Assembly (NCBI GenBank): GCA_037577475.1
Contig: CM075201.1
Coordinates: 8,909,501-8,973,500, forward strand
Direction of reading: 5' to 3'
DNA length: 64,000 nucleotides
DNA from: Chaunax sp. Z400
Lineage: Eukaryota; Chordata; Actinopteri; Lophiiformes; Chaunacidae
This document shows, one piece after another, positions 34,001-46,200 of this stretch. The notes under the pieces are model-generated. The model had not been told where the DNA came from. It searched no databases and saw only the letters and a list, made by a program, of their open reading frames with translations. Position 1 is the stretch's first letter. Each line of letters starts with the position of its first letter. The position numbers and the translations under genes were made by a program.

Positions 34001-37000
34001 TTCACTTTGAAATGTGCACTTGGCAAGACTTTTAATTCTAAAACATACCTGTATGTCATACAGATGGAGTAAACAGATGGATTAAAACAGGAGGTGATAT
34101 TGCTCACTAGCTGCAGTTCAGTAGATTCACCCTGCTGGTCCACAAGGAAATGGTGTCACACACTGGAAGTGGCAAACTTAAAGTCAAACTTAAGAATGAG
34201 GTCAAAAGTATCTTTGGTGGTTTTCAGATCAACAGAGCAGCAGCATGCACGTGCAGTTCTAAGACAACTCACATGATCTTTGAGCCTTAAAGTCCTCAAA
34301 TTTCAAATGGTTTTATTCTGCTGCAAAAAAGTGCTGCTTTTTTGCGTGCTGAGAAAGTGTGCACACACGCTTTTTTGTGTGCTGAGAAAGAAAGAAAGTG
34401 CTGAGAAATTGTACGATTCTGCTGTACACACAGGTTTGTTGATAATTAAAGTTCACGTTCTGCTCCTTTATTTTATCAATTCATTTGGCACCTTTAAAAT
34501 ATTAAGTGTTATCGTGTCCTCCCTAAATTTAAAAATGACAATTGACGACAATAATTTCTCTTTAACATACTATATTAACATACTGAACCCAAAAAGATGT
34601 GGGGTTGGGTTCATGCCAGGGTGATCTCTGACCCCAGATGATTAAATAATCAAGGATTAAGAAAAAGTAAATTATGATCTGTCTGAATGATCCATGGTGA
34701 TGGCTGGACACCAAATAACTTCTAATTAGCAGAATCTGAAAGACTGTTTTAACACAATATGCTCGCCACAGAGCTATAGTCTTCTCAGGTGAATAAATTT
34801 GAGCGCCTAAACCTCATGTCATAACATTGTGGTTATAGCTATTTGATAACTATAATGGCACCTACTGGAGCACATACAGTGCCTCCGCCAAGGCCCAACA
34901 GTCCCCTTTAATTCAATCAAGCCTTGTCCCAAATCAAACTCACAGCCCTGTTAGCATAAATTAATGTTACTCGATTTGTTACAGCAAACCATTTAAATCT
35001 GGTGGATCCAGATTTTTATTTGGATACTCACAACATTGCACACACTCATAGATACCAACCCACTAAATATGCCAAATATCATATGTGGTGTTTTTTCTAC
35101 AGCAATAGCCACAAATAAATGTTGCATTAATTCAAACTACAGTTCTTAGGAATACACAGGGATTAATGTTGCAGCTGTACAGTATTAGAGGCGATAAGAG
35201 CAGATCAACAGGGAGCCAGGGGGAGGAGGTCACATTCAAATTCACAAATAAATGAGAGGTTTGTATCACTTGGGTGAAAGTGCTACGGGGCTGCCTAAAA
35301 TTAAATGTCATCTTCTGGGGGCTGATATTTTACACATGATTAAGTATTGCTTTTAGTACCTTTAATCAGCCTGCGATCATTACATGGTTCTGAGGAGACT
35401 TTAAGTCACATCTGCTACAACGCTGTGTTCTGTGTGAAGTAAACAAAGCAACTGCACAAAGTTGTACAAGTACAAGTAGTCAATTGTGATTCACGCCGTA
35501 TATCCCAGACGCTAAAAACTGTGATACAGATTGTTGTTGTAGTTTGTATAGAGTTTTGAATAAAGTTATGCTGCTTTACTTGAGGGTTTTCATATATATA
35601 TATAGGATAGCAGTAGATTCTGCCTGGATCTCTAAAGAGTTCTGTGCAATTTGCACTATAACTATTGCAAAAGAATATCAAAAGTCAACCTGTGGTTACA
35701 AGTGAACATACCTCTTAACTCTTTAAGGGTAGCAAATGTGTCATGAGAACAAGCAAAGACTTTTGGATTTATTTGATCACGTGGCTCTGCAGACAAGCTT
35801 TGACTCAGCGGCCTTGAGTGAAGTGGAATGAGACAAATTTCTGAACGAGGGCCAATCTTACTAAAAGATTGGAGATTATATAAACATGAGAGGAAACAGG
35901 GCTCACATACTGCAAAAAAAATGGCATTCCTCTATTTGCTCCATTTGTTGTAAATGTGAACACAGGCTGGGAGACATGTGTGTGTGAGTTTGTGTATGAT
36001 TTGTACGCTTTGGCTATCCTTTTGTGTCAGCATGCTGGCAGTTTACTTATCACTCCTTTGTGCCGAGCATTTTACATGCATGCTCTCCTGCTTGTTCTCA
36101 ACAGAGAGCTCAGAAGAAGGCTTTCCCTACACCCTAACCTCCGATCAGCTGTTGCCTGACAGCTCAGACCAGGCGTCTGTATTATGCCAGCTAGATTCTA
36201 GCTATCCACTGGACTACCTCTTTCTCTCACAGTGTGAGACGGGGAATGTAAGCACTAGTGGGTATGTACAGTCTGAAAAAGCTTTCAGACAAAATGAAAT
36301 GATGTCAATAGTTCATGTTCACTCATACAATGTTTTGATTTTTTTTTATATTTGTAGACATGACAACTTTTCAAACTCTGAGATCTCTCTGGAGCAGAAG
36401 TCATCAGACGATTCCTTCAAGGACATTGTCCCCTCACCTCTTTACACAGACCCCTCTTCATCTTCCATTTCTCATGCTAGCCCCAGCCCGTCTCTTTTCC
36501 CCCATGTGAGGTTGCCTAACCCTCCGTTAAGCGCTCCGTGCACCTTCATGACTTTACCGTCATCCTCTTCCTCTCCACTAAGTCACTGTGCCACAAACTT
36601 CTTCCAGTTTGACAAACTGTACGCTTCTGCATCGTTTGACGCAACAAATGACAGAGTAACACCTCCTCCACTGCCACCCAAATCTAATCACTCGTCAGAG
36701 CAGCTATGTGACGAAGGGGCTCACAGCCAGAGGCCATTGAGTGCACGGCACCTCTCAAGCCACGCTGTGTTATTTCCCCGGAGGACCTCTTTGTCAAGCC
36801 TTGACCATTTCAAAATAGGTATGTTCTCAAAGGAAACAGTCAGTATATATATGATGTGAAAATTGAGAAAGCTCTGTCCAACAAAATAAATCAAAATCCT
36901 GTTGTTACTGAGATGGCCAACATATCTATTAATGTCTATACTAATGAATAAACTAATGTTATTTTTCACTTCTCCTTTTTTTCAGGAGATACTGATGGTA

Positions 37001-40000
37001 GATTGATGAGAAACAGAAGGCAGAGTCTTAATTTGGTAAGAGAATCATCAACAGCACAAAAACATTTGTATGAGATTTTGCTGGAACATTGTCTCATGCT
37101 TTGCAACTTTTTCACCAGTCTGGCCGAAGATCGATGCCACTCTCTTGTCTGTGCAATCTATATGAAACTAGCAACTGGTTAGTTTTGCTTAGCACAGACT
37201 GGAGACAGTATACTGTATATATTATTTCTTTAATCCATCAAACAGACACAGTAAACTCCTGGAGTTTCTGCTGGTGCTAACATAATATATGTGAGATAAC
37301 TGAGTAAACCATGGTATTCACTGTGAAGACATCCCTTAAGCCACTATACCCGGCAAAAGAAATTCCTGCTCATAACTGCACAGAATGGCACACAACCCCG
37401 TCAACATGCTTTGGTTTTTGTGCAGACAAAACAAACAAGACAATACATGTTAAATAATTTGTGAGCTATAGAGATGCTAGTCGCCAAATTTGGTTACCTT
37501 TGCACAGTTTTCCCTTTTTCTTTGCCCAGTTTACAGTCTTTGTGCTAAGCTACAAAAAGCTAACAAAATGACAATATAGTGCACTTTTCTGATCTCACCA
37601 TGCTTTGCCTTTTAACAGCCGAGTTTAAATAAAATACGAGTTGAGAGCTACCAGGATGAGTCATATGTCCCCATGGGTTCCCCTTCTCCTTCTGTTACCA
37701 CTGTTGATTGTGATGGTTACATCCCTATGAGCCCGAGGACATTCAGTTTCCTCAATACAAACTGCAACGTCGAGTACTCCGCGTCTCTCAGCCCAACATG
37801 TCAACCTGAGGATTTTGCACCACCTCCAATTCACCGGCATCTCAAGCCTCGGTTGAGGAGAGGTGAGAGCAGCACTGATTGTTCATGTTACATTGTTGGC
37901 ATTTTAAGGAAAACTGAGCTTTAATATCTACTCAGCCAATCAACTCTGTTGCAGGAGTCCTGCAGACATCAAACACACAGACAATATTTCACACAGTTAT
38001 CTTTACTATGCTTATGGAAGCTAGCCTCTCCATGGCTGAGCTGAGAGAGTTATATCAAATCCAATAACTTTGTCCTTTCTTGGTTCACAGCTCGACCCCC
38101 ACCTCTTGACTTGAGAGGCCTCTCAACAATCACAGAATGTCCCACTCATCTACCTTTGAGCAGAGCAATGACTGAATCAAGGTGAGAGAAAATAAAATCC
38201 CCTTTATCCACAATGTCTCTCCTTCACAGGATTATCTACAATCTACAGTACAGTCTCTAAATGTGATTCTAAAATTAACAGGACCGTGTTATTATTGCTA
38301 AATCCTTATTTCTGACTATATAGATTAGATATAGACTATTTTGTGTCCTTTTCCGCTGATCATAACTTTTAATATTTATCTTTTTCCAAGCATTAATTAT
38401 ATGTTATAAAGCCATTGACAGCATTAGAAAACAATAACTTTAGATGCTGTCAAGTGATCATCTACATCAAAATATCTAATATCTCATCTCTCAAATGGTA
38501 GTTGGGAGTAATAGTTTTTGGTCATCTGTTTCTGTAATGGGACAACTATTACAATTCAGTCTCAGTCAAGTTCAGATTTCACCTTTAAATTATGGCAAGG
38601 TAACTCTTATTATACTTTGCTTATAAAGAATAATATCCCATTTCTCTGGTTGTCTTTGTGAAACTTCACAGTTCATTGCTGATCCGGCATAAATTCTTCC
38701 TGTTTTTTGTTTTTATTCTAAATTTGCAGCTTTTTAATAAATGGCTTACCTCCTGAAAGAAGACTAGAGAATGGGGATGAATCAAGACATGAAGACACAA
38801 ACTGCACAGCACGGGTAAACATGTCTGTTTCTATGCAGTGTATATAGGTTGACCTGATATTGCAATTCTATTACTGCTTTTTAGAGATTTACTGAGATTT
38901 TGAATCGTGACATCAATCATCATCAATTCTGTTTTATCTGTTTCTTTCAATGCACCAAAATTATATGATGCACTATGACCTCATCTGGAGAAGTTGCATG
39001 TGGCATTCTTTTTTTTTCTCCCTTCTTTAGTACCTAAAGATCATTTATAATAGTTGATCATTGGAATTAACTCTGACTGTAATACTAGAATTGATGTGGC
39101 TGGTAACCAACAGAAGGATCATGTTATTGGTAATACTGCTAAGTTTGGACAGATATACCCTGCAATATAATGCTGCAAATCTGTTTTAATATCCGTCATG
39201 TGGGCAGAAGTCCTTGAATCACTGTCGACTTTATAGTAAACTTTTGTAAGTAGCCAAAACTAAGTCATTTCAGACCTCAGTCTGCTTGAATTTGTTTTAC
39301 AAAACACAAGACTACTATCTAACATTCTTGTGGTACAGTAAATCTCCACACAGTTCAGAATGTGGGAGTGGATACTGCCTGCACATTTCTAAAATATCTT
39401 GCTCAGCAGTCACACAGGGGATATTCCAGGGTGTGAGGATGTGTAATAGTCGGATCTTCACAGTTCCCAGAAAAGGTGCATGTTTAATTAAATTTCCCAT
39501 AATAACATTTTAATAAAAGCTTATTAGTCATGTACTGGTGAACTGGGCTCTGCCATTGTATAGAAACATGCTGACAGGCATCACGTGGCTGCACTCTGGA
39601 CAGAATAACTGCAATAACTGCAGCTTCCTGTGTTTTGCCTGAACTCAGTCTGAAAATAAATGGTCTAAAGGCACCTTTTTATTTAATCAATGACTTACTG
39701 ATAATGCAACAAATGTGAAAATAGAAAAAGCTCACTTTTTAGAATAGTACATTTTTCAAATCTTTTTAATTGGATACAGCATGTTGTGATTCATATTTCT
39801 CTCTCTGACAGGAGTCAATGCAACAGTTCTGTCTCACCTTGGATGGAGCTGTTCAAACCATGGTGTCAAGATCAAACCTTGACTATTTATCGCTGGATTT
39901 CAATTCTGCATCCCTGTCTCCTGTTCAGAAGGTACGTTTTGATCAGATAATGATATTGACTCATGAATAAAAGATAATTCCCTCCATCTTTTAAAGTGCA

Positions 40001-40758
40001 CCATTGTGCAGATTCAGAATCTGCACACAGTAATACATGTCAGACAGTGACAAACAGGACAAGACTCTTTAATATTGGTATGACTTTTTCAAACATCCTT
40101 CCTGTACCTACAGCATATAAATGCTACGAGTTTTGGATGTTAGCAAGGCATTATGGGAAACAAACGACAAGTTGTAAATCATTATCTGAAAAAGAGAGAA
40201 CACTTCAGATTAATGATCTCTGACTTTGTAAAAGGAGTTTGTTTTTAACTTACCTTAGCTCAACCAGCCCACACACAACAAGGGTACATCAGTACAATCA
40301 CTGCTATTAACTCAAATGACCCTTATTATCGCTATTCAAATGACCAACTCAGTGCTCGCTCCAAGGTTAAAAAACACTATCAACTTGTATTGTAAGCACT
40401 GAGAAATAATCCCACAAACTTCGAAGACTTGTCACATGTGGTATCTTGAAGCATTTGATTCAAGAATCACTTGCAAAGAGAAGCAATATGCTACCAAACA
40501 TTTCAACAGCATAATCAGGAGCATCAGTAGTTTAAATACAGTAAGTGAAACATGTTGTAGAGGTAAAGCATGTATACGAATCATGTTAACTTTGGAAACT
40601 TTTCAAATTTAACCACGCTACATCACTCTCTCCTCTACCAGAAGCCCTTTCTGTCTGATGAACACAGAGTGGATTATGTGCAGGTGGATGAAAAGAAGAC
40701 TCAAGCACTGCAAAACACCAAAATGGAGTGGACAGATGTCCGTCAGTCAAAAACATAA
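30936..40758 (+). CDS. gab3: gab3, GRB2-associated binding protein 3
   Basis: A cytoplasmic/membrane docking adaptor that links growth-factor and cytokine receptors (in mammals, macrophage CSF-1R signalling) to GRB2, PI3K p85 and SHP2 (family knowledge). Ten exons give 565 aa; human is 586. Seen in order: a PH domain (residues about 5-120; GWLIKSPPEKKLKRF then AWRKRWFVLRRGRMSGNPDV); a Ser/Pro-rich middle; a GRB2 SH3 site PPPLPPK; p85-type YVPM and YIPM; a GRB2 C-SH3 RxxK-type site PPPIHRHLKP; RPPPLDLR; LDYLSLDFNS; and the SHP2-type VDYVQV near the C-terminus, as in human GAB3. The start is MSAGDVVCTGW, as in the family. An in-frame upstream ATG at 30831 could extend it. It is head-to-head with aifm1 and upstream of amer1. 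Confidence 0.97.
31008..33680 (+). other. gab3: gab3 intron 1
   Basis: Non-coding; no exon, RNA gene or complete mobile element was recognised. It is the likely place for intronic control elements. Confidence 0.65.
33681..33981 (+). CDS. gab3: gab3 exon 2 (PH domain)
   Basis: Acceptor TTTGCCCTGCAG; donor ATGCAG|GTAGAA. It encodes AWRKRWFVLRRGRMSGNPDV to MNSWISSISQICHFG, most of the PH domain. Confidence 0.97.
33982..36104 (+). other. gab3: gab3 intron 2
   Basis: Non-coding; a short TA run near 35593-35605. Nothing else was recognised. Confidence 0.65.
36105..36261 (+). CDS. gab3: gab3 exon 3
   Basis: Acceptor TGTTCTCAACAG; donor AGTGG|GTATGT, phase 2. It encodes ESSEEGFPYTLTSD and PLDYLFLSQCETGN, matching human LPDYLVLSNCETG. 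Confidence 0.93.
36358..36818 (+). CDS. gab3: gab3 exon 4
   Basis: Acceptor TATTTGTAG; donor AAATAG|GTATGT. A Ser/Pro-rich region with TPPPLPPKSNHSSE (GRB2 SH3 site) and FPRRTSLSSLDHFK. Confidence 0.93.
36986..37035 (+). CDS. gab3: gab3 exon 5 (50 bp)
   Basis: Acceptor CTTTTTTTCAG; donor AATTTG|GTAAGA. It encodes GDTDGRLMRNRRQSLNL, matching human RHRDKRLSLNL. Confidence 0.88.
37619..37862 (+). CDS. gab3: gab3 exon 6 (p85 and GRB2 sites)
   Basis: Acceptor CTTTTAACAG; donor GAGAG|GTGAGA. It carries ESYVPMGS, DGYIPMSPR and PPPIHRHLKPRLRR. Confidence 0.95.
38091..38181 (+). CDS. gab3: gab3 exon 7
   Basis: Acceptor TTGGTTCACAG; donor TCAAG|GTGAGA. It encodes ARPPPLDLRGLSTITE and LSRAMTES. Confidence 0.93.
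38730..38814 (+). CDS. gab3: gab3 exon 8
   Basis: Acceptor AAATTTGCAG; donor CACGG|GTAAAC. It encodes SFLINGLPPERRLENGDESR and HEDTNCTAR. Confidence 0.88.
39812..39931 (+). CDS. gab3: gab3 exon 9
   Basis: Acceptor CTCTCTGACAG; donor CAGAAG|GTACGT. It ends in SNLDYLSLDFNSASLSPVQK, matching the human block. Confidence 0.95.
40642..40758 (+). CDS. gab3: gab3 exon 10 (SHP2-binding tail)
   Basis: Acceptor CCTCTACCAG. It encodes KPFLSDEHRVDYVQVDEKK to TDVRQSKT and a TAA stop. Confidence 0.96.
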   Translation, partial: KPFLSDEHRVDYVQVDEKKTQALQNTKMEWTDVRQSKT

Positions 40759-41499
40759 ATGGAAAATATGTGACAAAAAAAAATCAGGGACCTTGGTTTT
40801 ATGAAGAGCAACAATAACACCAAAAATGAGGACAATGTAAAATCTGAATTAACCCTCAGTAAATCTGTACTGTAAATAATATAAGATTGTTCACTATATC
40901 GCAATGATTTTAGCAGTTTTTTTCTAAATTTTGAAAAGGGCATCATATTGCTTCATTGTAAAACCACTGTGAGACTTGCTGTACATATATGTATAGTAAC
41001 TGTAAAAAAGACACACTTATAATGATAGAATTTGTTTTTCTCTCCCTCATTATGTGTCATAAACCAAAATTATCCATCCTGATTTCTGTTTCTCCTACCT
41101 CCTTCTGTGACCTTTATATTGAGGATGTTTCTCACTTGGATCTGCAAGTACACCAAGAGATTCTGGAGGAAAAAAAATCATAGACAATGTTCCTTGTATA
41201 TCCCACAAACCTCCTTCAGGATGCTTTCTTTGGTTATATAGATTTTTAGACATTGATTTTTTTGTGACAAGCTTTTGGTTAAATATTACAATTTTCAAAT
41301 ATCAAAGATTACATCCACACACCTCATTCACCCACACAATTCCTTTACATTTAATATCTTGTTTTATTTATTGTGTTTTAGTAATTTATTTGATTATGTC
41401 TTTTGTCTTGTGTACGTGTCTTCCTCAAGGGCACTTTTTTTTTTACTGTTTATGCCATAATAAGTGTAAAAACTTTATTTTTTAAATAAATATAATAAA
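40759..41499 (+). terminator. gab3: gab3 3' UTR and poly(A) signals
   Basis: AATAAA lies at 41485-41490 with a second AATAAA at about 41494-41499, giving a 3' UTR of about 740 bases. No other gene lies in this stretch. Confidence 0.7.
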
Positions 41500-41936
41500 G
41501 ATGTTTTTCTTAATTCATGACTGGTGATTTTCAGCATTACACATAAGCAGATCGAAAAGACTTAATTTTCTCATGCAGGGAAATGTGTAATACAATGTGT
41601 TAATAAACGCAATTTATCTAGACAGATATGATCAATTCTCTATTAATAGATTTGATAATATGGCGATTTTTCAAAATTGAAAAAATGGGCAGAGCTGCGT
41701 ACACAAGTCCTCTATAAACAATAAAGAATAATAACTCGGTTGCAATCCATTAAAATGTTTAATCGTTTGTTTTCCCGAATGTATTATTAATATTATTATT
41801 ATTATTATTATTATTTTCCGAACACATGTTGCGTCACTTACATGCGCCGAAGAAGAGCGTCTAGAGTCACAGCTCGAGCTCCAAAGGGAAGATTAGCTAA
41901 GAAGTCGGGAGTCCTCATCCACCATCTAAACGCTGG
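41500..41936 (+). promoter_or_regulatory. amer1: amer1 promoter and 5' UTR exon
   Basis: An ATT microsatellite (about 41787-41813) is followed by GC-richer sequence and a probable non-coding exon ending GCTGG|GTAATT at 41936. The 5' edge of the exon is not known. Confidence 0.45.
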
Positions 41937-43130
41937 GTAATTGTGATTATCTCAAGTAAAAGCAGCGTGCGTGGCCTCACTACTCACATTTATATAGCCT
42001 GTGTAGTTAGATGGTCAGGTTATTTGCACCATACTGCCTTTTGGTTTAACGTTACCCACCGTTAGCAACTGTCCGACTGAGACAATTATAGCCACAAACT
42101 GCAGGACACACTGGTGAGTGGGTTAACGTTGTTAGCAAGCACCTCAGCTAACATTTGCTAATGGTAGCTGAAAACAAATGAAATCGTAAAGCTGCTCCGG
42201 GGCCGATTCGACCACATTCCCACTGCAGCAACACAAAGTTAAGAACAAGTTAGCATTGCCAGAAAACATGCATTGACATGTAACATCTCCTGGTAGAGAA
42301 ACTGACACCAGCTCCGTGCTGCGAGGTTTGGGCTTTAGTTGGTAAGTTTGTTTACTTTGAGACTTTAAATTTAGCTCCATCGTTTGAATGTGCAAATGTG
42401 GCATTTATTTCGAAAAACATGGTCCAGAAATAGGTTTGTGAAGGTCTGTCGGTTTGGCTGAATTAAAGGTTAGCTACCGTCTATTGATGTCTGACAAATA
42501 AATGTTCTTACAATAATTTTCTTGACAAAAGCTTTTGAGGGAATGAGTAGGGAGCCTACTTGATAACCTGTTATGGTAGCAACAAACTAACAAAGACATG
42601 GAAGGCGCAAAGCATCTCATAGCAAACCCATGAACTAATGAATACACAAAGACAGGCGTACGTGTAGTAGGTGCAAAGGAAAAGAATTTAAATAACAGTG
42701 AGATGGGTAAGTGAATAAGACAGCAAATTACTACAGAGGCATAAACACTTGAATTCAGTCAGAAAAGTTGGGTTTTGAGTTCACTTTAAGTGAAATCATT
42801 GCAAATCCCTTGTACCTGAAAGACAAGAGAGACAAAGACAGACAGATAAAAGGGAAAGCTATGGGGAGACTACGACTCCTGCAAATCCACACTGACTTTA
42901 AGAACATGTAAAAAAAAATATTAAGTAATTGTTTATTTCCTTTTTAAATAGTGGGGAAAATGTGACTCTTTTCCAAAAGCAGACTTAATACACCTCGAGA
43001 CAAGGGAAGAAACTTATAAGTAATGATGGTTCCAGGTTAAATATATTCAGTGTGTTTACTTCATGTCAATGTGGTCATTGTTCAATTTTAATCAATCATT
43101 GATTTTGGTCTCAATTTTCTCAACACAGGG
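41937..43130 (+). other. amer1: amer1 intron 1
   Basis: It runs from the probable donor to acceptor TCTCAACACAG at 43120-43130. Its first 550 bases are rich in AACGTT and GTTAGC words. No coding sequence was seen. Confidence 0.55.
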
Positions 43131-43140
43131 CTCATATCAG

Positions 43141-43233
43141 ATGGAGAAGAAACTCACTGCAGTGATTTCATCTGCTGATTTTGACAATTCAGCTACTATG
43201 CCCTCTGTTGGACTGCTGCTCTGAATGTGGTAG
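43141..43233 (+). promoter_or_regulatory. amer1: two uORFs just upstream of amer1
   Basis: A 28-codon ATG...TGA frame occupies 43141-43224, and a minimal ATG-TGG-TAG frame occupies 43225-43233, two bases before the amer1 ATG. Both are in the predicted 5' UTR if the acceptor at 43130 is used. Confidence 0.6.
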
Positions 43234-43235
43234 CC

Positions 43236-46200
43236 ATGGCTTCTCGCAAGGTTGACGAGCAACCAGGTGACACCAAAGATTTAGCCTCAGTCCCCGACCA
43301 GTTTTCCCAAAGCGGCCCTGATGACATCACGGAAGAGCCTCAGTTGGAGATGATGAACGCTACAGGGAAATCCCAAAAACCTGGGAGATTTAGGAGGACC
43401 GCTCTGACATTTTTTGGGGTTCGTAAAAGTATGTGTATTTTGCCCAGTTTTTTTGGAGGAAGGAGTAAAAATCCGAGCAAGTGGTCTTCTAAGAAAGGAA
43501 TCACCAAAAGCAAAACACATGATGGGCTAAGTAAGGTTAGTCATGATGACAATCTGAGAAGTGGATATACCACAGCTGGAGATCTTGTCTATCACAGCCA
43601 GAGGGACTCTGCTGGAGAGCTCCACAGTAGATGCCACGATGAATGTAGTCACCCCACTGCTGACCAGAAATCACTGGCTCTCACCCGGCAGAAAAAGGGA
43701 TTGAGGGGTCTTTTTCACAGTTTGAAGTATCACAGAAACCATAGAAATGTTGGGTCGGACAAAACTGAAATGATTGCAATGACTTCTCCTCACTTCAACA
43801 AAGAGGTGCCTGTTGTCCAGGACAATACCAACCAGTATGTCACAGAGTGCCTGGGATCTGAACCTGATGTGCCTGATTTTGCAAATGTTATATGTGATAT
43901 TTCCATGGGTCCTGAATGTATTGATGCTGATGCGATTGCATTAGAGAAGCACGTTGAGCAAGAAAGCCCCAAGTCTAAGCTTGATGATTACATGTGTGAT
44001 GATCAAATGGAGGAGATGAAATTGGTGGCCGTAGTTTCTACTGACTATGAGGAGAGCTCTGAAGGACACAACGAGCCTCGTCTGGAACTGCAGACGATAT
44101 CTGAGCCAGCATTAAAGTCGGAAACACCTGCTGGCTCAACAGATCAGCTAAATCTGATTTTTGGGGATGTTGCATCATTAAAAAGCTTTGATTCTCTCAC
44201 TGGCTGCGGAGACATCATTGCAGATCAAGAAGACGACAGCATCACAGAGAGCACGGTTTCTGGAGAAAGGAGCAGAAATGGAGGAAAGAGGGCCTCGTGC
44301 TATCTTACTTATCAGGGTGGTGGTGAAGAAATGGCTTCACCAGAAGATTTGGACGAGGAGTGTCTTCATGATTTCTGGGGAAATAATGTGTCTGAGGAAA
44401 TATGCCATTCTTGCAACCAAGACCATTCAGATTTGACCGCTGACCTGACTAGTTCTCTTAATATGGGCTTGCAGAGCAGTAACAGTGCACAGCAAGCCAG
44501 TGACATGGATACTTCTTCAATTGCTGATGTTTTAACTCCTCAAAGTGAGCATCAAGAATCAGTTCCAAATAGTGATGAGGGTTACTATGATTCAACTACT
44601 CCAGGACCAGATGAAGGACAAGAAAAAATGGTTAGACTAGGAACTGACCGATTGCCTAGGGACAGTTACAGTGGTGATGCCCTTTATGAACTTTTTGCAC
44701 CTGATGAGAGTCTCATTAGTCCACATTATGAAAGCAAATCAAAACTGCCTGGTTCAAATCAGTGTGAGTATTTAAGTGAGAAAGTTGATATGACAGATTC
44801 TGCCTTTGTTCCAGACATGAATCGATTACAAATAAGTGCTGAACTGTATAAAGTTCACGATTTTTTAGAGAGGCCAAGCACATGCAGTAAATCCCCTGAG
44901 TTGGCACAAAATGTGGCTGGCCGTCAGGAAATTGGCACAAATGAAAACTGTAATTTGAATTTAAAATCACACATATCAGTCAACAGGAATAATACAGAAC
45001 CAGATCAATTTGAAGTGAAGGAAAATATGCTTGCTTCCACTGAAAAACAAATAAAATCCACAAATGTAGATTGTGAGAAAATGCACAGAAACATATCATT
45101 CAGACGCACATCTGACCCCGATTTTGAAGATTTTTGTGAACCCAAAGAGCAACATCTTGAGGAAAACAAGCCGGTGGCTTTACCATACAGAAATATAAAT
45201 CCTCCGTCTACAGATTGTAGCAGTGATTTGGATGATGGACAAGTGAGCTTCTCTCAAGCACTTGTGGATTACACAAAACACTCCCAGATGCTGAGTAACT
45301 TGCAAAACAATGTGGAAGATTTGGAGACAAGCTCTGCCTTCACTCCAAATATGCAAGCCTTACCTACCATAGTCACATTTGATGTGGTAGATATGCATAA
45401 TGAGGGTGAATATGATCAGCAGATTCACATGGAACTGGAGGAGGACATTTCGTCACCTTATCAGGAATTTGAAGAAAGCTATTTACAGAAAGATGCGTTC
45501 GCTGAATGTGACTATCAGATGTTAGACCTGTATGAACAGAACTTGATCAGTAATACATGGGCAGTTGCTAGTCTGCCACGGCACCTAGGCCTTACAAGAG
45601 TGACTCAGTCCATGTCTAATCCGTTGTCTCTAGATAGAAGAAGTAGGTCTCTGGACACAGAAAGCCTTGAGTTAAAGATGCCTGACACATACAAAGAGAA
45701 CAGAGCTGCTATAATTTCTTGTTCTCAAGCTGAAAAGAACTCTGGGAGAGATTTTTCATCATATTACAAAAAGAATGTACTTGTGTCTGCATCACAAGTT
45801 AGAGACAGTAGCGGTATTATGGCTTTATCATGGCAAACAAGGTCAGAAATGGCTTTAAGCCTTCCCCTGGCAGATGAGGAAATCACCGAAAAAGTACAGG
45901 GTCTTAGTCAAACCCAAGTAAAACACAAAATATTCCCTAATTCATCCAGCAGTGATTTTTCACTCAGTAAATCACAACATCTTGGCTTTAATTCGTCAGA
46001 CAGAGTGTCCTGTGATTTACTTTCACAGAATACAGAGCTTTGCAAGAGGCAGTGTCACCTTCCTTTGCAGTCAGATTCTTGTTCGCCTCATAGCACCTTT
46101 GTTTTTCCTGGAATGATGGAGGAGGTATCAGGCGATATTAATGAGGATCGTTTCTGTAAAGGTTTCACTAACTTGCAATCGTATAATCAGTGTGGTAAAA

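Noticed and set aside
43227..43235. Start of amer1 nine bases further upstream
   Set aside because: The codon at 43227 is GTG, not ATG; the ATG at 43236 has a strong GCCATGG context and suits the family.
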